Shown piece by piece: positions 1-8,323 of a stretch of DNA of 64,000 bases. Position 1 is the first letter of the stretch; each line of letters begins with the position of its first letter. This DNA is from Sphingomonas faeni (GTDB lineage Bacteria > Pseudomonadota > Alphaproteobacteria > Sphingomonadales > Sphingomonadaceae). Made by a program: the position numbers and the translations under genes. The stretch spans positions 17,235 through 81,234 of the forward strand of contig NZ_JANBVH010000022.1 in the NCBI RefSeq assembly GCF_024273235.1, in the 5' to 3' direction. The notes under the pieces were generated by a model, which did no database searches, had not been told where the DNA came from, and saw only the letters and a list, made by a program, of their open reading frames with translations.

Positions 1-106
1 AGGAGGCGGTCGCGGGCGACGACATGCGCTTTAGGCCATAGAGAAACAGGAAAGCGGCAGCGAGATCGGCCAAGCCGATAACAAGCGATGGCAGGGAGGT
101 AAGCAT
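1..106 (-). CDS. pntB: NAD(P) transhydrogenase subunit beta, N-terminal 35 codons only
   Basis: The gene runs off the left edge. The visible start reads MLTSLPSLVIGLADLAAAFL, a hydrophobic first helix as expected for the membrane beta subunit that carries the NADP(H) domain. It starts 4 bases after the stop of the alpha-2 subunit, in the usual pntAA-pntAB-pntB order. With its partners it would couple hydride transfer between NADH and NADP+ to proton movement across the inner membrane. The identity rests mainly on gene order, because only 35 residues are visible. Confidence 0.8.
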   Translation of the reverse strand, partial: MLTSLPSLVIGLADLAAAFLFLYGLKRMSSPATAS

Positions 107-110
107 ATCC

Positions 111-449
111 TCAGCCCTTCTTGTGATGACGGGGTTTGGCGCGAGCAGGCTTCGCCTCGGCGGTCTGGAACATTGCCAGCATCCGCCGCGTGACCGCAAA
201 GCCGCCCGCGGCATTGCCGGCGCCGAGCAGCACGGCCACGAAGCCGATTGCTTGCTCGGTCGGGGTACGCGCGCCCAGCAAGGTGTAGAGCCCGCCGACC
301 ACGACGATACCGTGGACGAAGTTCGAGCCTGACATCAGCGGGGTGTGCAGGATTGCCGGCACATGGCCGATGATTACCCATCCCGCGAATCCAGCGAGTA
401 GGAACACGTAGAGGGCGACGAAGCCCGTCATGCTGATCTGGAAGTCCAT
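111..449 (-). CDS. pntAB: NAD(P) transhydrogenase alpha-2 (membrane) subunit
   Basis: A protein of about 112 residues beginning MDFQISMTGFVALYVFLLAG, with three hydrophobic segments and a Lys/His-rich tail (RHHKKG). It matches the small membrane part of the split alpha subunit found in alphaproteobacteria. Three consecutive ATGs (455, 452, 449) are possible starts; 449 leaves about 7 bases after the GGAG at 457-460 and is preferred. It follows pntAA by about 14 bases and precedes pntB by 4, so the three are one transcription unit. Confidence 0.88.
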   Translation of the reverse strand: MDFQISMTGFVALYVFLLAGFAGWVIIGHVPAILHTPLMSGSNFVHGIVVVGGLYTLLGARTPTEQAIGFVAVLLGAGNAAGGFAVTRRMLAMFQTAEAKPARAKPRHHKKG

Positions 450-462
450 CATCATCTCCGGG

Positions 463-1596
463 TCACGCGGCTTTGGCTTTGGGGACTGACGCTGCGGCGG
501 CGTCGCAAAGCTTGCCCGCGTGCGTAAGCGCGGTCTGGCGCAGGACCTCATCGGTCCAGTCGATGCTGACGATGTTGTCCTTCATCATCAGCAGCAGGAG
601 ATTGTACTGGTTCTTGGCGTAAAGCTCGCTGGCATCGTCACCGAGCAGCGAGGGGACGTTAAGCGGTGCGACGATCGTGACGCCGCCGACCGTGATCGTC
701 TCGCCCGCTTTCGTGTCTTCGCAATTGCCGCCGCCCTCAGCCGACAAATCGACGATCACCGCGCCGGCTTTCATGCCGGCGACCTGTGCTTTGCTGATCA
801 ACTTTGGCGACGCCCGACCGGGGATCGCGGCCGTGGTAATGACGAGGTCCACAGCTTGAATACGCGCCGTGAGCACCGCGGCGACCTTCGCCTGCTCCTC
901 CGCGGTGAGGGCTCGCGCGTATCCCCCCTTGCCGCGGGCATCGACGCCGGTGCGAACGAAGGTCGCGCCCAGCGATAGCGCTTGCTCTTCGGTTTCAGGA
1001 CGCACGTCATACCCCTCGACCACTGCGCCGAGCCGGTGTGCCGTGGCGATCGCTTCGAGCCCGGCGACACCGAGCCCCATCACGAGCACCTTGGCCGGCC
1101 CGATCGTACCGGCGGCCGTCGTGATCTTGGGCAGCACGCGCCCGAGATGCGTGGCGCCGAGCTGGACCGCATAATAGCCCGCGAGCGCCGACTGGCTCGA
1201 CAGCGCGTCCATGGCCTGCGCACGCGAAATCCGCGGCACGCGCTCCATCGCGAAGCAGGTGATTTTCCGGTCGAGCAGGCGCTGGACCAGCACCGGCTCG
1301 TTCTGCGCATAGATGAAGGACACCAGGATCGCGCCCTCCTGCATTGCGTCTATCACCTCGAGCTCCGGGGGCTGGACCGACAGCACGACATCGGCGTCGC
1401 GCACCATCGCCGCGCGATCGTCGCAAAACACGACGTCAGTATATGCGCCGTCGGCGAGCTTGATCGCCGCGCCGGCGCCGGTCTCCATGTGGAGCTTGGC
1501 GCCGAGCTTGATCAGCTTTGGGGCAACCGAGGGGGTCAGCGCGACGCGACGCTCATGGGCGCGTGTCTCTTTGAGAACGGCGAGGTTCACGTACAT
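463..1596 (-). CDS. pntAA: NAD(P) transhydrogenase alpha-1 subunit (NAD-binding)
   Basis: 377 residues beginning MYVNLAVLKETRAHERRVAL, the typical N-terminus of the soluble NAD(H)-binding subunit shared with alanine dehydrogenase. A Rossmann glycine motif (VLVMGLGVAGLEAIATA) lies near the middle and VIVDLSAEGGGNCEDT toward the end. The protein binds NAD(H) and passes hydride to the PntB domain, driven by the proton gradient, to make NADPH or rebalance the pools. It lies 60 bases downstream of the aldehyde dehydrogenase gene on the same strand and is probably expressed from the box-bearing promoter near 3,175. Confidence 0.95.
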   Translation of the reverse strand: MYVNLAVLKETRAHERRVALTPSVAPKLIKLGAKLHMETGAGAAIKLADGAYTDVVFCDDRAAMVRDADVVLSVQPPELEVIDAMQEGAILVSFIYAQNEPVLVQRLLDRKITCFAMERVPRISRAQAMDALSSQSALAGYYAVQLGATHLGRVLPKITTAAGTIGPAKVLVMGLGVAGLEAIATAHRLGAVVEGYDVRPETEEQALSLGATFVRTGVDARGKGGYARALTAEEQAKVAAVLTARIQAVDLVITTAAIPGRASPKLISKAQVAGMKAGAVIVDLSAEGGGNCEDTKAGETITVGGVTIVAPLNVPSLLGDDASELYAKNQYNLLLLMMKDNIVSIDWTDEVLRQTALTHAGKLCDAAAASVPKAKAA

Positions 1597-1656
1597 TGCG
1601 GGTTCCGTGTGGTGGGAGGCCGGGGGCGGGCGGGGACGAGCCCCGCCCGGATTCGC

Positions 1657-3039
1657 TCAGGCAGGGGCAGCCATCTTCGCGAGGCGCACCAGCTTCTTGT
1701 TGACGAACTGCTGGATGCCCATGTCGCCGAGCTCGCGGCCATACCCTGAGTTCTTGATACCGCCGAACGGCAGTTCGGCATCGGTCCAGTCGATGTTGTT
1801 GATGAACATCATGCCCGTCTCGACCGCGCTGGCCACGCGGCGGCCGCGCGCCTCGTCCTTGGTCCACACCGACCCGCCGAGCCCGAAGTCGGAATCGTTG
1901 GCGAGCGCGATCGCTGCGGCCTCGTCCTTCACGCGGTAGAAGGAGGCGACCGGGCCGAAGAATTCGTCGCGGAAGGCGGGATTGTCGGGCGCGATGTCGG
2001 TCAGGATCGTCGGTTGCATGAATGATCCCGGCCGATCGACGCGCTTGCCGCCGATCACCACCTTCGCACCTGCGCTGACGGCGGCGTCGACCTGGCCCAG
2101 CAGCTGGACCAGCGCGGCTTCACTGGAGAGCGGCCCGAGCGTGGTCGTCTCGTCGAGTGGGTCGCCCGCCTTGAGTGCTGACAGTGCTGCCTGGAAACGC
2201 GCGAGGAACGCATCGGCAACCGAGTCCACGACGATGAAGCGTTTCGCCGCGCAACAGGTCTGGCCGGTATTGTACATCCGGCCCCACACCGCCCAGGGAA
2301 TCGTGTGGTCGAGATCGGCGTCTTCGAGCACGATGAACGCGTCGCTGCCGCCCAGTTCCATCGACGAGATTTTCAGATTTTTGCCGGCGCGCGCCGCAAT
2401 GCTCTGTCCGGCAGCGACGCTGCCTGTCAGTGCGACGCCCTTGACGCGGGGATCGTCGATGATCCGGTTCGACTGGTCGTGCGAGATGAGGAGGTTGGTG
2501 TACAGCCCCGCCGGGGCGCCCGCATCGAGGAGCAGCTGCTCGAACGCGATGGCGCATCGCGGGACGATCCCGGCATGCTTCACCACCAGCACATTGCCCG
2601 CCATCAGATGCGGCCCGGCGATTCGCGCCAGCTGGTAATACGGGAAATTCCACGGCTCGACGCAAAAGATCACGCCAATCGGGCTGCTCTCCATATGCGC
2701 TTCGCCCACAGTTGGGTCGAGCTTGACGGGGGCGAGGAAGCGCTCGGCATTCTTGGCGTAATAGGTCAGGATTCGTGCGCTGAACTCCACTTCGCCCCGC
2801 GCCTCGGAAATGCGCTTGCCCATCTCGAGCGTCATCGTGTGCGCGAAGGTATCGGCCTGAGCATGGAGCAGCTCGGCGGCCTTTTTGATGATGGTTGCGC
2901 GCTCGGGATAGCTCTTCAGGCGCCAGCCCTCGTAGCAGGTCTGCGCCGTCGCGAGCTTCGTCTCAAGCTCCGCGTCGGCAATGTCCGCGAAGCTCTGCAG
3001 CGTCTTCCCATCGAACGGATTGAGGCTTTGATAGGTCAT
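1657..3039 (-). CDS. NAD(P)-dependent aldehyde / succinate-semialdehyde dehydrogenase
   Basis: 460 residues starting MTYQSLNPFDGKTLQSFADI; the ATG at 3039 has AGAAGGAAG upstream. Family signatures are clear: MELGGSDAFIVLEDADLD carries the general-base Glu, and NTGQTCCAAKRFIV carries the catalytic Cys of the NTGQ-C motif. Length and sequence style resemble the GabD1/Sad-type succinate-semialdehyde dehydrogenases (about 457 residues), but the physiological aldehyde cannot be read from sequence. It is the first gene of an apparent operon with pntAA-pntAB-pntB, so NAD(P)H made here could feed the transhydrogenase. Confidence 0.9.
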   Translation of the reverse strand: MTYQSLNPFDGKTLQSFADIADAELETKLATAQTCYEGWRLKSYPERATIIKKAAELLHAQADTFAHTMTLEMGKRISEARGEVEFSARILTYYAKNAERFLAPVKLDPTVGEAHMESSPIGVIFCVEPWNFPYYQLARIAGPHLMAGNVLVVKHAGIVPRCAIAFEQLLLDAGAPAGLYTNLLISHDQSNRIIDDPRVKGVALTGSVAAGQSIAARAGKNLKISSMELGGSDAFIVLEDADLDHTIPWAVWGRMYNTGQTCCAAKRFIVVDSVADAFLARFQAALSALKAGDPLDETTTLGPLSSEAALVQLLGQVDAAVSAGAKVVIGGKRVDRPGSFMQPTILTDIAPDNPAFRDEFFGPVASFYRVKDEAAAIALANDSDFGLGGSVWTKDEARGRRVASAVETGMMFINNIDWTDAELPFGGIKNSGYGRELGDMGIQQFVNKKLVRLAKMAAPA

Positions 3040-3166
3040 GCAAGCTTCCTTCTGGAACCAACCTGGGGCCGCGCCGCAGCACGTCGATCGCATCCTGAAA
3101 AATCGGGGCACGCCGGTATGGCGTTGATCGTTCGTCGATTTAGGCTTCTGCGGGGGCCGCGGTGCA

Positions 3167-3183
3167 GCCTCGGGAACTACCTA
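3167..3183 (-). promoter_or_regulatory. FixJ-like box 1, upstream of aldehyde dehydrogenase-pnt
   Basis: The core 3170-3180 read on the minus strand is GTAGTTCCCGA within TAGGTAGTTCCCGAGGC. It is one of 17 copies of GTASTTYCCGA in the window and lies 130 bases before the ATG at 3039. The known rhizobial FixJ target contains GTAGTTTCCC, which is the basis for the name. Regulation by FixJ is inferred. Confidence 0.7.
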
Positions 3184-3225
3184 CAGATCACCTGATCCTC
3201 GATCGATGCAGCTCTGAGTGTCGGA

Positions 3226-3242
3226 TGCGTAGTTCCCGAGGC
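3226..3242 (+). promoter_or_regulatory. FixJ-like box 2, upstream of first quinone reductase
   Basis: Core 3229-3239 is GTAGTTCCCGA, preceded by TGC and followed by GGC. It lies 116 bases before the ATG at 3356 and back to back with box 1, 48 bases apart, so this is a divergent two-box promoter region. Confidence 0.7.
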
Positions 3243-3355
3243 TGAGCACTTCATCCCGGCTCGCCTATCCTGCAGCTTGCAACGGCGATCTGCCGCTCGC
3301 GCGAACACGCCGATCTTTGGCGCGGGCGGTGCGACGCAGAGGGTCAGGAGACGAC

Positions 3356-4060
3356 ATGACATCCATCGCGCAATTCGCCCCGGCATCGGCAATGCAGCCA
3401 CTGCCAGAAATCGACCAGCATCCGGAAAGCCGTCACGCCGTAATCGTGTGCAACCCCGACCGGCATAGCTTCGATCATTCGATTGCGCTTCGATATGCCG
3501 AAACGGTGCGCGGGGCGGGACACGAGGTCGTGATCCGCGATCTCTATGCGATGGGCTTCGATCCGGTGCTCAAGATTGCCGAGCAACCCTCCAACCAGGC
3601 ATTCGCACCAGCTCGTGATGTCGCGCGGGAATTACAGGAACTGGCGGGCTGCGAGGTGTTCGTGCTGGTCTATCCGATCTGGTTCGGCACTCCGCCGGCG
3701 ATGATGAAGGGCTATATTGAGCGCGTGCTTGGAGCTGGTGTCAGGCCGCAGCCGGTACAGCAGGGCAGCCCGACCGCATTGCTCGGCCACAAGACGCTGT
3801 TGAGCTTTACGACATCTGCCACCACCAATGTGTGGCTTGACGAGCAGGGCCAGCTGATGGCGCTACGCCAGGTGGTCGATCTGTATCTGGTTCATGCCTT
3901 TGGTATGCGGAAGCAGTCGCACGTCAGCTTTGACCATATCACCGAGGACATGAGCGATCATTTCGCTCAGCAATATTTGCTCGAGGTGGAGGAAGAAGCA
4001 AAGCGCGTCTGCGTCGACATCGATGCGCTTTCGAATGGGGCCGGCCGCGCTCAGGGATGA
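3356..4060 (+). CDS. Flavodoxin-fold NAD(P)H:quinone oxidoreductase (paralogue 1)
   Basis: 234 residues from the ATG at 3356, which has AGGAG just upstream. After a 25-residue polar lead comes HAVIVCNPDRHSFDHSIALR, then VVIRDLYAMGFDP, VFVLVYPIWFGTPPAMMKGY and TLLSFTTSATTNVW: the strand-loop pattern of the Flavodoxin_2 (NQO1/KefF/WrbA-neighbour) family that binds FMN/FAD and reduces quinones by two electrons. A closely similar gene lies at 4764-5438. The 3' end overlaps the convergent DUF1275 gene by 10 bases. Its likely role is cytosolic or membrane-edge quinone detoxification or electron disposal. Confidence 0.85.
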   Translation: MTSIAQFAPASAMQPLPEIDQHPESRHAVIVCNPDRHSFDHSIALRYAETVRGAGHEVVIRDLYAMGFDPVLKIAEQPSNQAFAPARDVARELQELAGCEVFVLVYPIWFGTPPAMMKGYIERVLGAGVRPQPVQQGSPTALLGHKTLLSFTTSATTNVWLDEQGQLMALRQVVDLYLVHAFGMRKQSHVSFDHITEDMSDHFAQQYLLEVEEEAKRVCVDIDALSNGAGRAQG

Positions 4061-4713
4061 TCGAGCCGGAGCGCGGCGGCGGACAACGCCAACAACATGA
4101 TCACGGGCACCCATAACGCTGCAATTCCGACGTAGGGATAGAGTAATGCCCCGGACAAGGCGCCTGTCGCAAGGCTCAGCCATTGCGCGAGATAGGGGAG
4201 CCACGCCCAGCGCTCGCCCCCAGCGGCCGCACCGGCGAGCCGCTGGCCGAGCTTGACGAGCGTTCCGGTCATATAGGTCAGACCGATTTGCACGTCGCCG
4301 TCGCGTTCGAACACGGCATTCTCGGCACCCATCGCCAGGGCCATCGCGGTGAACGCGAGCGTGCGGCCGCCAACGGTGTGCAACGCGATCGCTGCTGCGA
4401 GAAGGGTGGCCACGACGAGCAATACCCAGGTGCGCCGACGGCGACCGGCCATCCGGCTGATCGTGGACCCCAGTACCACTCCGAGGACAAACGTGCCGAT
4501 CAACCCGATAGCGACCAGTCCGTCGTGCGCGCGGTCCGCAAGGCCAACCCCCATGCGCGTTGTGTTGCCGCTCATGAACGATACAAAGAAACCCCCGAGC
4601 GCGAGAAAGCCGACCGCATCGACGAAGCCGGCGACACAGGAGGCGACGCCCGCGAACGCACGCACGCGAGGCGCTAGGCGGTTCAACGGCCAAGGCCTGT
4701 ACGTAAACTCCAC
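4051..4713 (-). CDS. DUF1275 (YoaK-type) membrane protein
   Basis: 220 residues, mostly hydrophobic, with about six membrane segments. The N-terminal part ASCVAGFVDAVGFLALGGFF followed by VSFMSGNTTRMGVGLA is the DUF1275 signature (GxVDAxxFLxLG...SGNTT). No biochemical role is established for the family. It lies between two quinone reductase genes and is convergent with the first one, overlapping it by 10 bases. No FixJ-like box precedes it, so it may be constitutive. Confidence 0.85.
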   Translation of the reverse strand: MEFTYRPWPLNRLAPRVRAFAGVASCVAGFVDAVGFLALGGFFVSFMSGNTTRMGVGLADRAHDGLVAIGLIGTFVLGVVLGSTISRMAGRRRRTWVLLVVATLLAAAIALHTVGGRTLAFTAMALAMGAENAVFERDGDVQIGLTYMTGTLVKLGQRLAGAAAGGERWAWLPYLAQWLSLATGALSGALLYPYVGIAALWVPVIMLLALSAAALRLDHP

Positions 4714-4763
4714 AAGCGCCAGCTCTCGCGTTGCTGGCTATGCCGGTTCATCGGAGATTCTCC

Positions 4764-5438
4764 ATGAACACCGCGCGCCACACCGCCCCGCTTCGCCATG
4801 TCGTCGTGCTGGGCCATCCTGCTACCCATAGCTTCAACCGCGCGATTGCCGAGCGCTATTGCGAGGTCGTCCGCGATTGCGGGCAGGAGGTCGTATTGCG
4901 CGACCTCTACGCTCTCGACTTCGATCCGCGTCTGCATGCCGACAGACTCCCCGGCCTTCCGACAGATCATCTTTCGGGAGATGTGTCACGCGAGCTCGGG
5001 CTTTTGCACGGCGCCGATGTGATCGTGTTCATCTACCCTTTGTGGTTCGGAATGCCGCCGGCGATTATCAAGGGCTATGTCGATCGAGTGCTCGGAGAGG
5101 CGCTGACGCCGCGCGATATCAAGAACCACATCCCGGACGCGATTCTCAACCGCAAGCGGTTTGCGACCTTTTCGACGTCGGCCACGACCCGGGCCTGGCT
5201 CGAAGAGCAGGGGCAGTGGCAATCGTTGCATCAGGCGTTCGACGCCTATCTCCTGTCGATCTTCGGCATGCGCGATGGCGGCCACACCCATTTCGACGCG
5301 ATCGTCGATCCGCTCGATCCGCTCTATGCGGCTGAGACGTTGTTTGCCGTCGGAGAGAAAGCCCGTGTCCTGTGCAGCACGGCCTTGGCCGAGCGCCACG
5401 CGACCGCTGTGGAAAGTCTGCTCATAGACCGGGGGTAA
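4764..5438 (+). CDS. Flavodoxin-fold NAD(P)H:quinone oxidoreductase (paralogue 2)
   Basis: 224 residues; the ATG at 4764 has GGAG 7 bases upstream. It parallels the protein at 3356-4060 along its length: VVVLGHPATHSFNRAIAERY, VVLRDLYALDFDPRLHADRL, VIVFIYPLWFGMPPAIIKGY and FATFSTSATTRAWLEEQGQW. It therefore belongs to the same Flavodoxin_2 family and binds a flavin. The pair, separated only by an opposed DUF1275 gene, looks like a local duplication that later diverged. No FixJ-like box was found in its short upstream region. Confidence 0.85.
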   Translation: MNTARHTAPLRHVVVLGHPATHSFNRAIAERYCEVVRDCGQEVVLRDLYALDFDPRLHADRLPGLPTDHLSGDVSRELGLLHGADVIVFIYPLWFGMPPAIIKGYVDRVLGEALTPRDIKNHIPDAILNRKRFATFSTSATTRAWLEEQGQWQSLHQAFDAYLLSIFGMRDGGHTHFDAIVDPLDPLYAAETLFAVGEKARVLCSTALAERHATAVESLLIDRG

Positions 5439-5475
5439 CGAACGACCGATGCCGTGGACCGGCGACCGGCCGCTC

Positions 5476-6423
5476 TTACGATCCATCGGTCGCGATGACG
5501 GTGAGGGGCTCGCCGGTGCCCGCATCCTTCAGCGTGTCGCGTGTGATCAGCAAGGTCGTGCCCGGCGTAAGGACCGTCTCCAACAACGCGCCGAACCCCG
5601 GAGGGAGATGTCCTTTGGCCTCGTCCTCCGGCGAAAGATCGGCTGAGGCACCCGGAGCCTGTCCGGGTAATGGCAGGCGAAGCCAGTGCGCGCCGCTGGC
5701 ATTCTTCGTTCCCAGCGTGAAGGCTTCCGTCACCGTAACTGGGCCGTCGATCGCAATCTCACTGGAGCCGATCTCGACGCCGTTGCGCAGGACGATCAGT
5801 CGCCGATCGCGGCCGCTGACGACGATCGACACTGGGCCGGCCGGGGCACGGTCGGGATGCCAGACAAAGGGACTCGCGGTCGCTTCGGGCTTCCCCGAAA
5901 GAAGCGGAGGGGCCGCGACAGCGACCGGCACCGCGGCATCGTCAGTGATGACCACGGTCATGCCGAGACGCGTTATTCCATAGAGCAATTTGGCGAAGGC
6001 AAGGGGCAGACGGATGCAGCCATGCGACGCCGGAAAGCCCGGAAGATTGCCAGCGTGCATCGCGATACCACCCCAGGTCAGGCGCTGCATGAACGGCATC
6101 GGCGCGTCGGAGTAGAGGTTCGACTTATGATCCACCGCTTTTTGCAGCACGGTGAAGACGCCGGTCGGGGTGGCATGGCCGCGGGTGCCGCTCGAAATCG
6201 TTGACACGCCGATCGGAACGCCGTTTCGATAGGCATAAGCCCGCTGCGTCTTCAAGCTGACGATGACGGTGACGGGGCCCTCGGGCGCGACCTGGGGTGC
6301 CCATAAGAACTCGCCCGGCTTCATGCGTTCGATCTGTCCGTCCACCGCAACGGGCAGGCTCTGCCCGATGGCGGACGTCGTGCTGGCCAGGGCGACGAGT
6401 ATCGCGACAAGCCGGACGCTCAC
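5476..6423 (-). CDS. L,D-transpeptidase (YkuD domain) with signal peptide
   Basis: 315 residues. The N-terminus MSVRLVAILVALASTTSAIG is a signal peptide, placing the protein in the periplasm. The YkuD domain is recognised by IVSLKTQRAYAYRNGVPIG, the segment GGIAMHAGNLPG, and the catalytic SHGCIRLP motif. L,D-transpeptidases form 3-3 cross-links or attach proteins to peptidoglycan and are often stress-induced. A C-terminal region of about 120 residues contains a second strand pattern (VSIVVSGRDRRLIVLRNGVE). Its ATG overlaps the stop of a small upstream gene (ATGA at 6420-6423), so the two are probably translationally coupled. Confidence 0.9.
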   Translation of the reverse strand: MSVRLVAILVALASTTSAIGQSLPVAVDGQIERMKPGEFLWAPQVAPEGPVTVIVSLKTQRAYAYRNGVPIGVSTISSGTRGHATPTGVFTVLQKAVDHKSNLYSDAPMPFMQRLTWGGIAMHAGNLPGFPASHGCIRLPLAFAKLLYGITRLGMTVVITDDAAVPVAVAAPPLLSGKPEATASPFVWHPDRAPAGPVSIVVSGRDRRLIVLRNGVEIGSSEIAIDGPVTVTEAFTLGTKNASGAHWLRLPLPGQAPGASADLSPEDEAKGHLPPGFGALLETVLTPGTTLLITRDTLKDAGTGEPLTVIATDGS

Positions 6424-6695
6424 TGCGGTTGCTGCATCATTGGAGGCAATGCGACGGACGACACGAGGCCGATAATCGTCGACGCCAGCGGCGAGTCCTG
6501 TCGGTCCAAGGATATCGACCTAGGAGTCCGCCCCTCACGTGTCTCGATAATTGTCTCGAGGCGTGTTGCATACCGGGCTGCGAGATCCTCGTGGACCGTG
6601 CGAGCGCAACAGTCGGCAGCCGCGCGCGCCATGCGCAGCGACTGCACGACGCGCTGCTGCACATACTGGAATTCCGCATTTTCGAGGTACATCAT
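6420..6695 (-). CDS. Small hypothetical protein coupled to L,D-transpeptidase
   Basis: 91 residues beginning MMYLENAEFQYVQQRVVQSL. I do not recognise the family. The first 60 residues look alpha-helical and polar, with two adjacent Cys (AADCCARTVHEDL); the C-terminus is mildly hydrophobic. Support for it being real: AGGAA sits upstream of the tandem ATGs, and its stop overlaps the start of the transpeptidase gene in an ATGA. A regulatory or structural partner role for the transpeptidase is possible but not shown. Confidence 0.6.
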   Translation of the reverse strand: MMYLENAEFQYVQQRVVQSLRMARAAADCCARTVHEDLAARYATRLETIIETREGRTPRSISLDRQDSPLASTIIGLVSSVALPPMMQQPQ

Positions 6696-6797
6696 GATTT
6701 CCTGGCTCGCCGCCGGGCTCGGCTTACGATCGAGTATGTCGGTAGAGCGGAGGGTGCCGATCGTCTGGCATCGGAAAACACGTACCAGCCGCGCACC

Positions 6798-6814
6798 TGC
6801 GTACTTCCCGATCC
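6798..6814 (+). promoter_or_regulatory. FixJ-like box 3, upstream of dnaJ-like gene
   Basis: Core 6801-6811 is GTACTTCCCGA (the S=C variant), preceded by CTGC. It points rightward and lies 141 bases before the DnaJ-like start at 6953. The leftward gene at 6695 lies on the other side but the box orientation disagrees with it. Confidence 0.65.
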
Positions 6815-6952
6815 TAGGAGGGGCGGGCCGGGGTCCCCTATCGCCATGTCATCGGGACACGCGGGTTCCGCGAGATACTTCTTTTGCGCCGTCATGCGTG
6901 TCCCGATCCCGAGAACGGCCCAACCTGAATTAAATGGCAGGGCTCACACAGG

Positions 6953-7888
6953 ATGGATGGCGTGGACGATCCCTATACAACATTGGGCGTCGCGAAGACC
7001 GCGAGCCAGGACGAAATCCGGCGCGCCTACCGCAAGCTCGCCAAAAAGCATCACCCCGACCTCAATCCCGGGGACACCAAAGCCGAGGATCACTTCAAGA
7101 AAATCTCGGCCGCCAACGGATTGCTGTCCGACGCGGATAAACGGGGCCGTTTCGATCGTGGGGAGATCGACGCGGGGGGCCAGGAACGTGCCGCGCAACC
7201 TTCCTATCGTGAGCACGCCCAAGGCGATTCCGGACGGCGTTATAGCCGGGCCGAAGCCCCCGGACAGGGATGGGACGGACAGGATTTCAGCGACATTTTC
7301 GGCACGATGTTCAGCCAGGGACGACGCTCCGGAGCCGACCATCGTGCCCGCGGCGACGACGAGCGCTATTCACTCACGACGAGCTTCCTGGATGCCGTCA
7401 ATGGCGCGACCCGGCGCCTGACGCTTCCGGATGGCCGCACGCTCGACGTGAAGATTCCCGCCGGTGCCGTCGATGGTGTCGTCATGCGGCTTAAGGGGCA
7501 GGGCGGGCGGGGCCTGAACGACGGACCTGCAGGCGACGCGATGATCGAGATCCACGTCGCGCCACATCCGTTCTTCGAGCGGCTCGGCCAGGACATTCGC
7601 CTCGTTCTGCCGGTGACGCTATCCGAAGCGGTGCTCGGCGCCGCGGTCGAGGTGCGCACCCCAAGGGGTAAGGTTTCGATGCGGATCCCCGCGGGCTCGG
7701 ACTCCGGGACCGAGCTGCGTCTGCGCGGCCGCGGCGTGCCCTCTACCAAGAACCAGGAGGCTGGCGACCTCTACGCGACCTTGCGGATCTTTGTCGGCCC
7801 GCCCGACCCGGCGCTTGCCGACTTCCTTCGGACCTGGTCGCCGGAAACGCCCGTCGATCCGCGCCGCTTTATGGAGGACACGCCATGA
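6953..7888 (+). CDS. cbpA: DnaJ-class co-chaperone, CbpA type
   Basis: 311 residues. The J domain occupies residues 5-70, with the HPD triad in KLAKKHHPDLNPGD. A Gly/Arg/Gln-rich linker follows, then two DnaJ C-terminal beta domains (RRLTLPDGRTLDVKIPAGAV; PRGKVSMRIPAGSDSGTELR). There is no Cys zinc finger, which marks CbpA rather than full DnaJ. It would stimulate DnaK ATPase and deliver substrates. The stop overlaps the start of the CbpM modulator gene (ATGA). A GTG at 6962 is an alternative start with slightly better ribosome-site spacing. Confidence 0.9.
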   Translation: MDGVDDPYTTLGVAKTASQDEIRRAYRKLAKKHHPDLNPGDTKAEDHFKKISAANGLLSDADKRGRFDRGEIDAGGQERAAQPSYREHAQGDSGRRYSRAEAPGQGWDGQDFSDIFGTMFSQGRRSGADHRARGDDERYSLTTSFLDAVNGATRRLTLPDGRTLDVKIPAGAVDGVVMRLKGQGGRGLNDGPAGDAMIEIHVAPHPFFERLGQDIRLVLPVTLSEAVLGAAVEVRTPRGKVSMRIPAGSDSGTELRLRGRGVPSTKNQEAGDLYATLRIFVGPPDPALADFLRTWSPETPVDPRRFMEDTP

Positions 7889-8226
7889 TCAGCTTCGACG
7901 TCCTGATCGCCCGCACCGCAGGGCTTTGCCCCGTCGATCTTCACCGCTGGATTTCGAACAAGTGGGTTCGGCCGGACGGAGATGCCGGCCACTATGCCTT
8001 TCACGAAATCGATGTCGCACGCGTCAGGCTCATCTTCGAACTGCGCGACGATCTCGACGTCAACGAAGCGGCTTTGCCGGTCGTCCTGTCACTGCTCGAT
8101 CAGCTCTACGACGCCCGGCGTCGGATGCGCGAGCTCGGCGACGCGCTCGGCGACCTCGCACCCGCACCACTGCGACAGGCGCTGATCGACCGGCTTTCCG
8201 GACCAAATGCCGGCTCGAATGCGTAG
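7885..8226 (+). CDS. cbpM: Chaperone modulator CbpM (MerR-like)
   Basis: 113 residues beginning MISFDVLIARTAGLCPVDLH, with the CbpM pattern: a short winged-helix-like N-terminus (DLHRWISNKWVRPDG, then FHEIDVARVRLIFELRDDLD) and a coiled C-terminal helix (LLDQLYDARRRMRELGDALG). CbpM binds the J domain of CbpA and inhibits it. The overlap with cbpA (7885-7888) fits the conserved cbpA-cbpM pair. Its stop codon TAG (8224-8226) lies inside FixJ-like box 4. Confidence 0.85.
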   Translation: MISFDVLIARTAGLCPVDLHRWISNKWVRPDGDAGHYAFHEIDVARVRLIFELRDDLDVNEAALPVVLSLLDQLYDARRRMRELGDALGDLAPAPLRQALIDRLSGPNAGSNA

Positions 8227-8236
8227 TTTCCGAGGC
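8220..8236 (+). promoter_or_regulatory. FixJ-like box 4, upstream of grpE-dnaK
   Basis: Core 8223-8233 is GTAGTTTCCGA, in the context TGC-core-GGC. It lies 90 bases before the grpE ATG at 8324. The TAG stop of cbpM is part of the core, so these bases serve both coding and, presumably, control. Confidence 0.7.
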
Positions 8237-8323
8237 TGACGAGCGCGCCAAAACGCCGCCTATGATCTGCCCCGGAGCGGCGCGTTCGATCTGCCGCATG
8301 CACCCCTTTTGAAAAGCAGCGCC

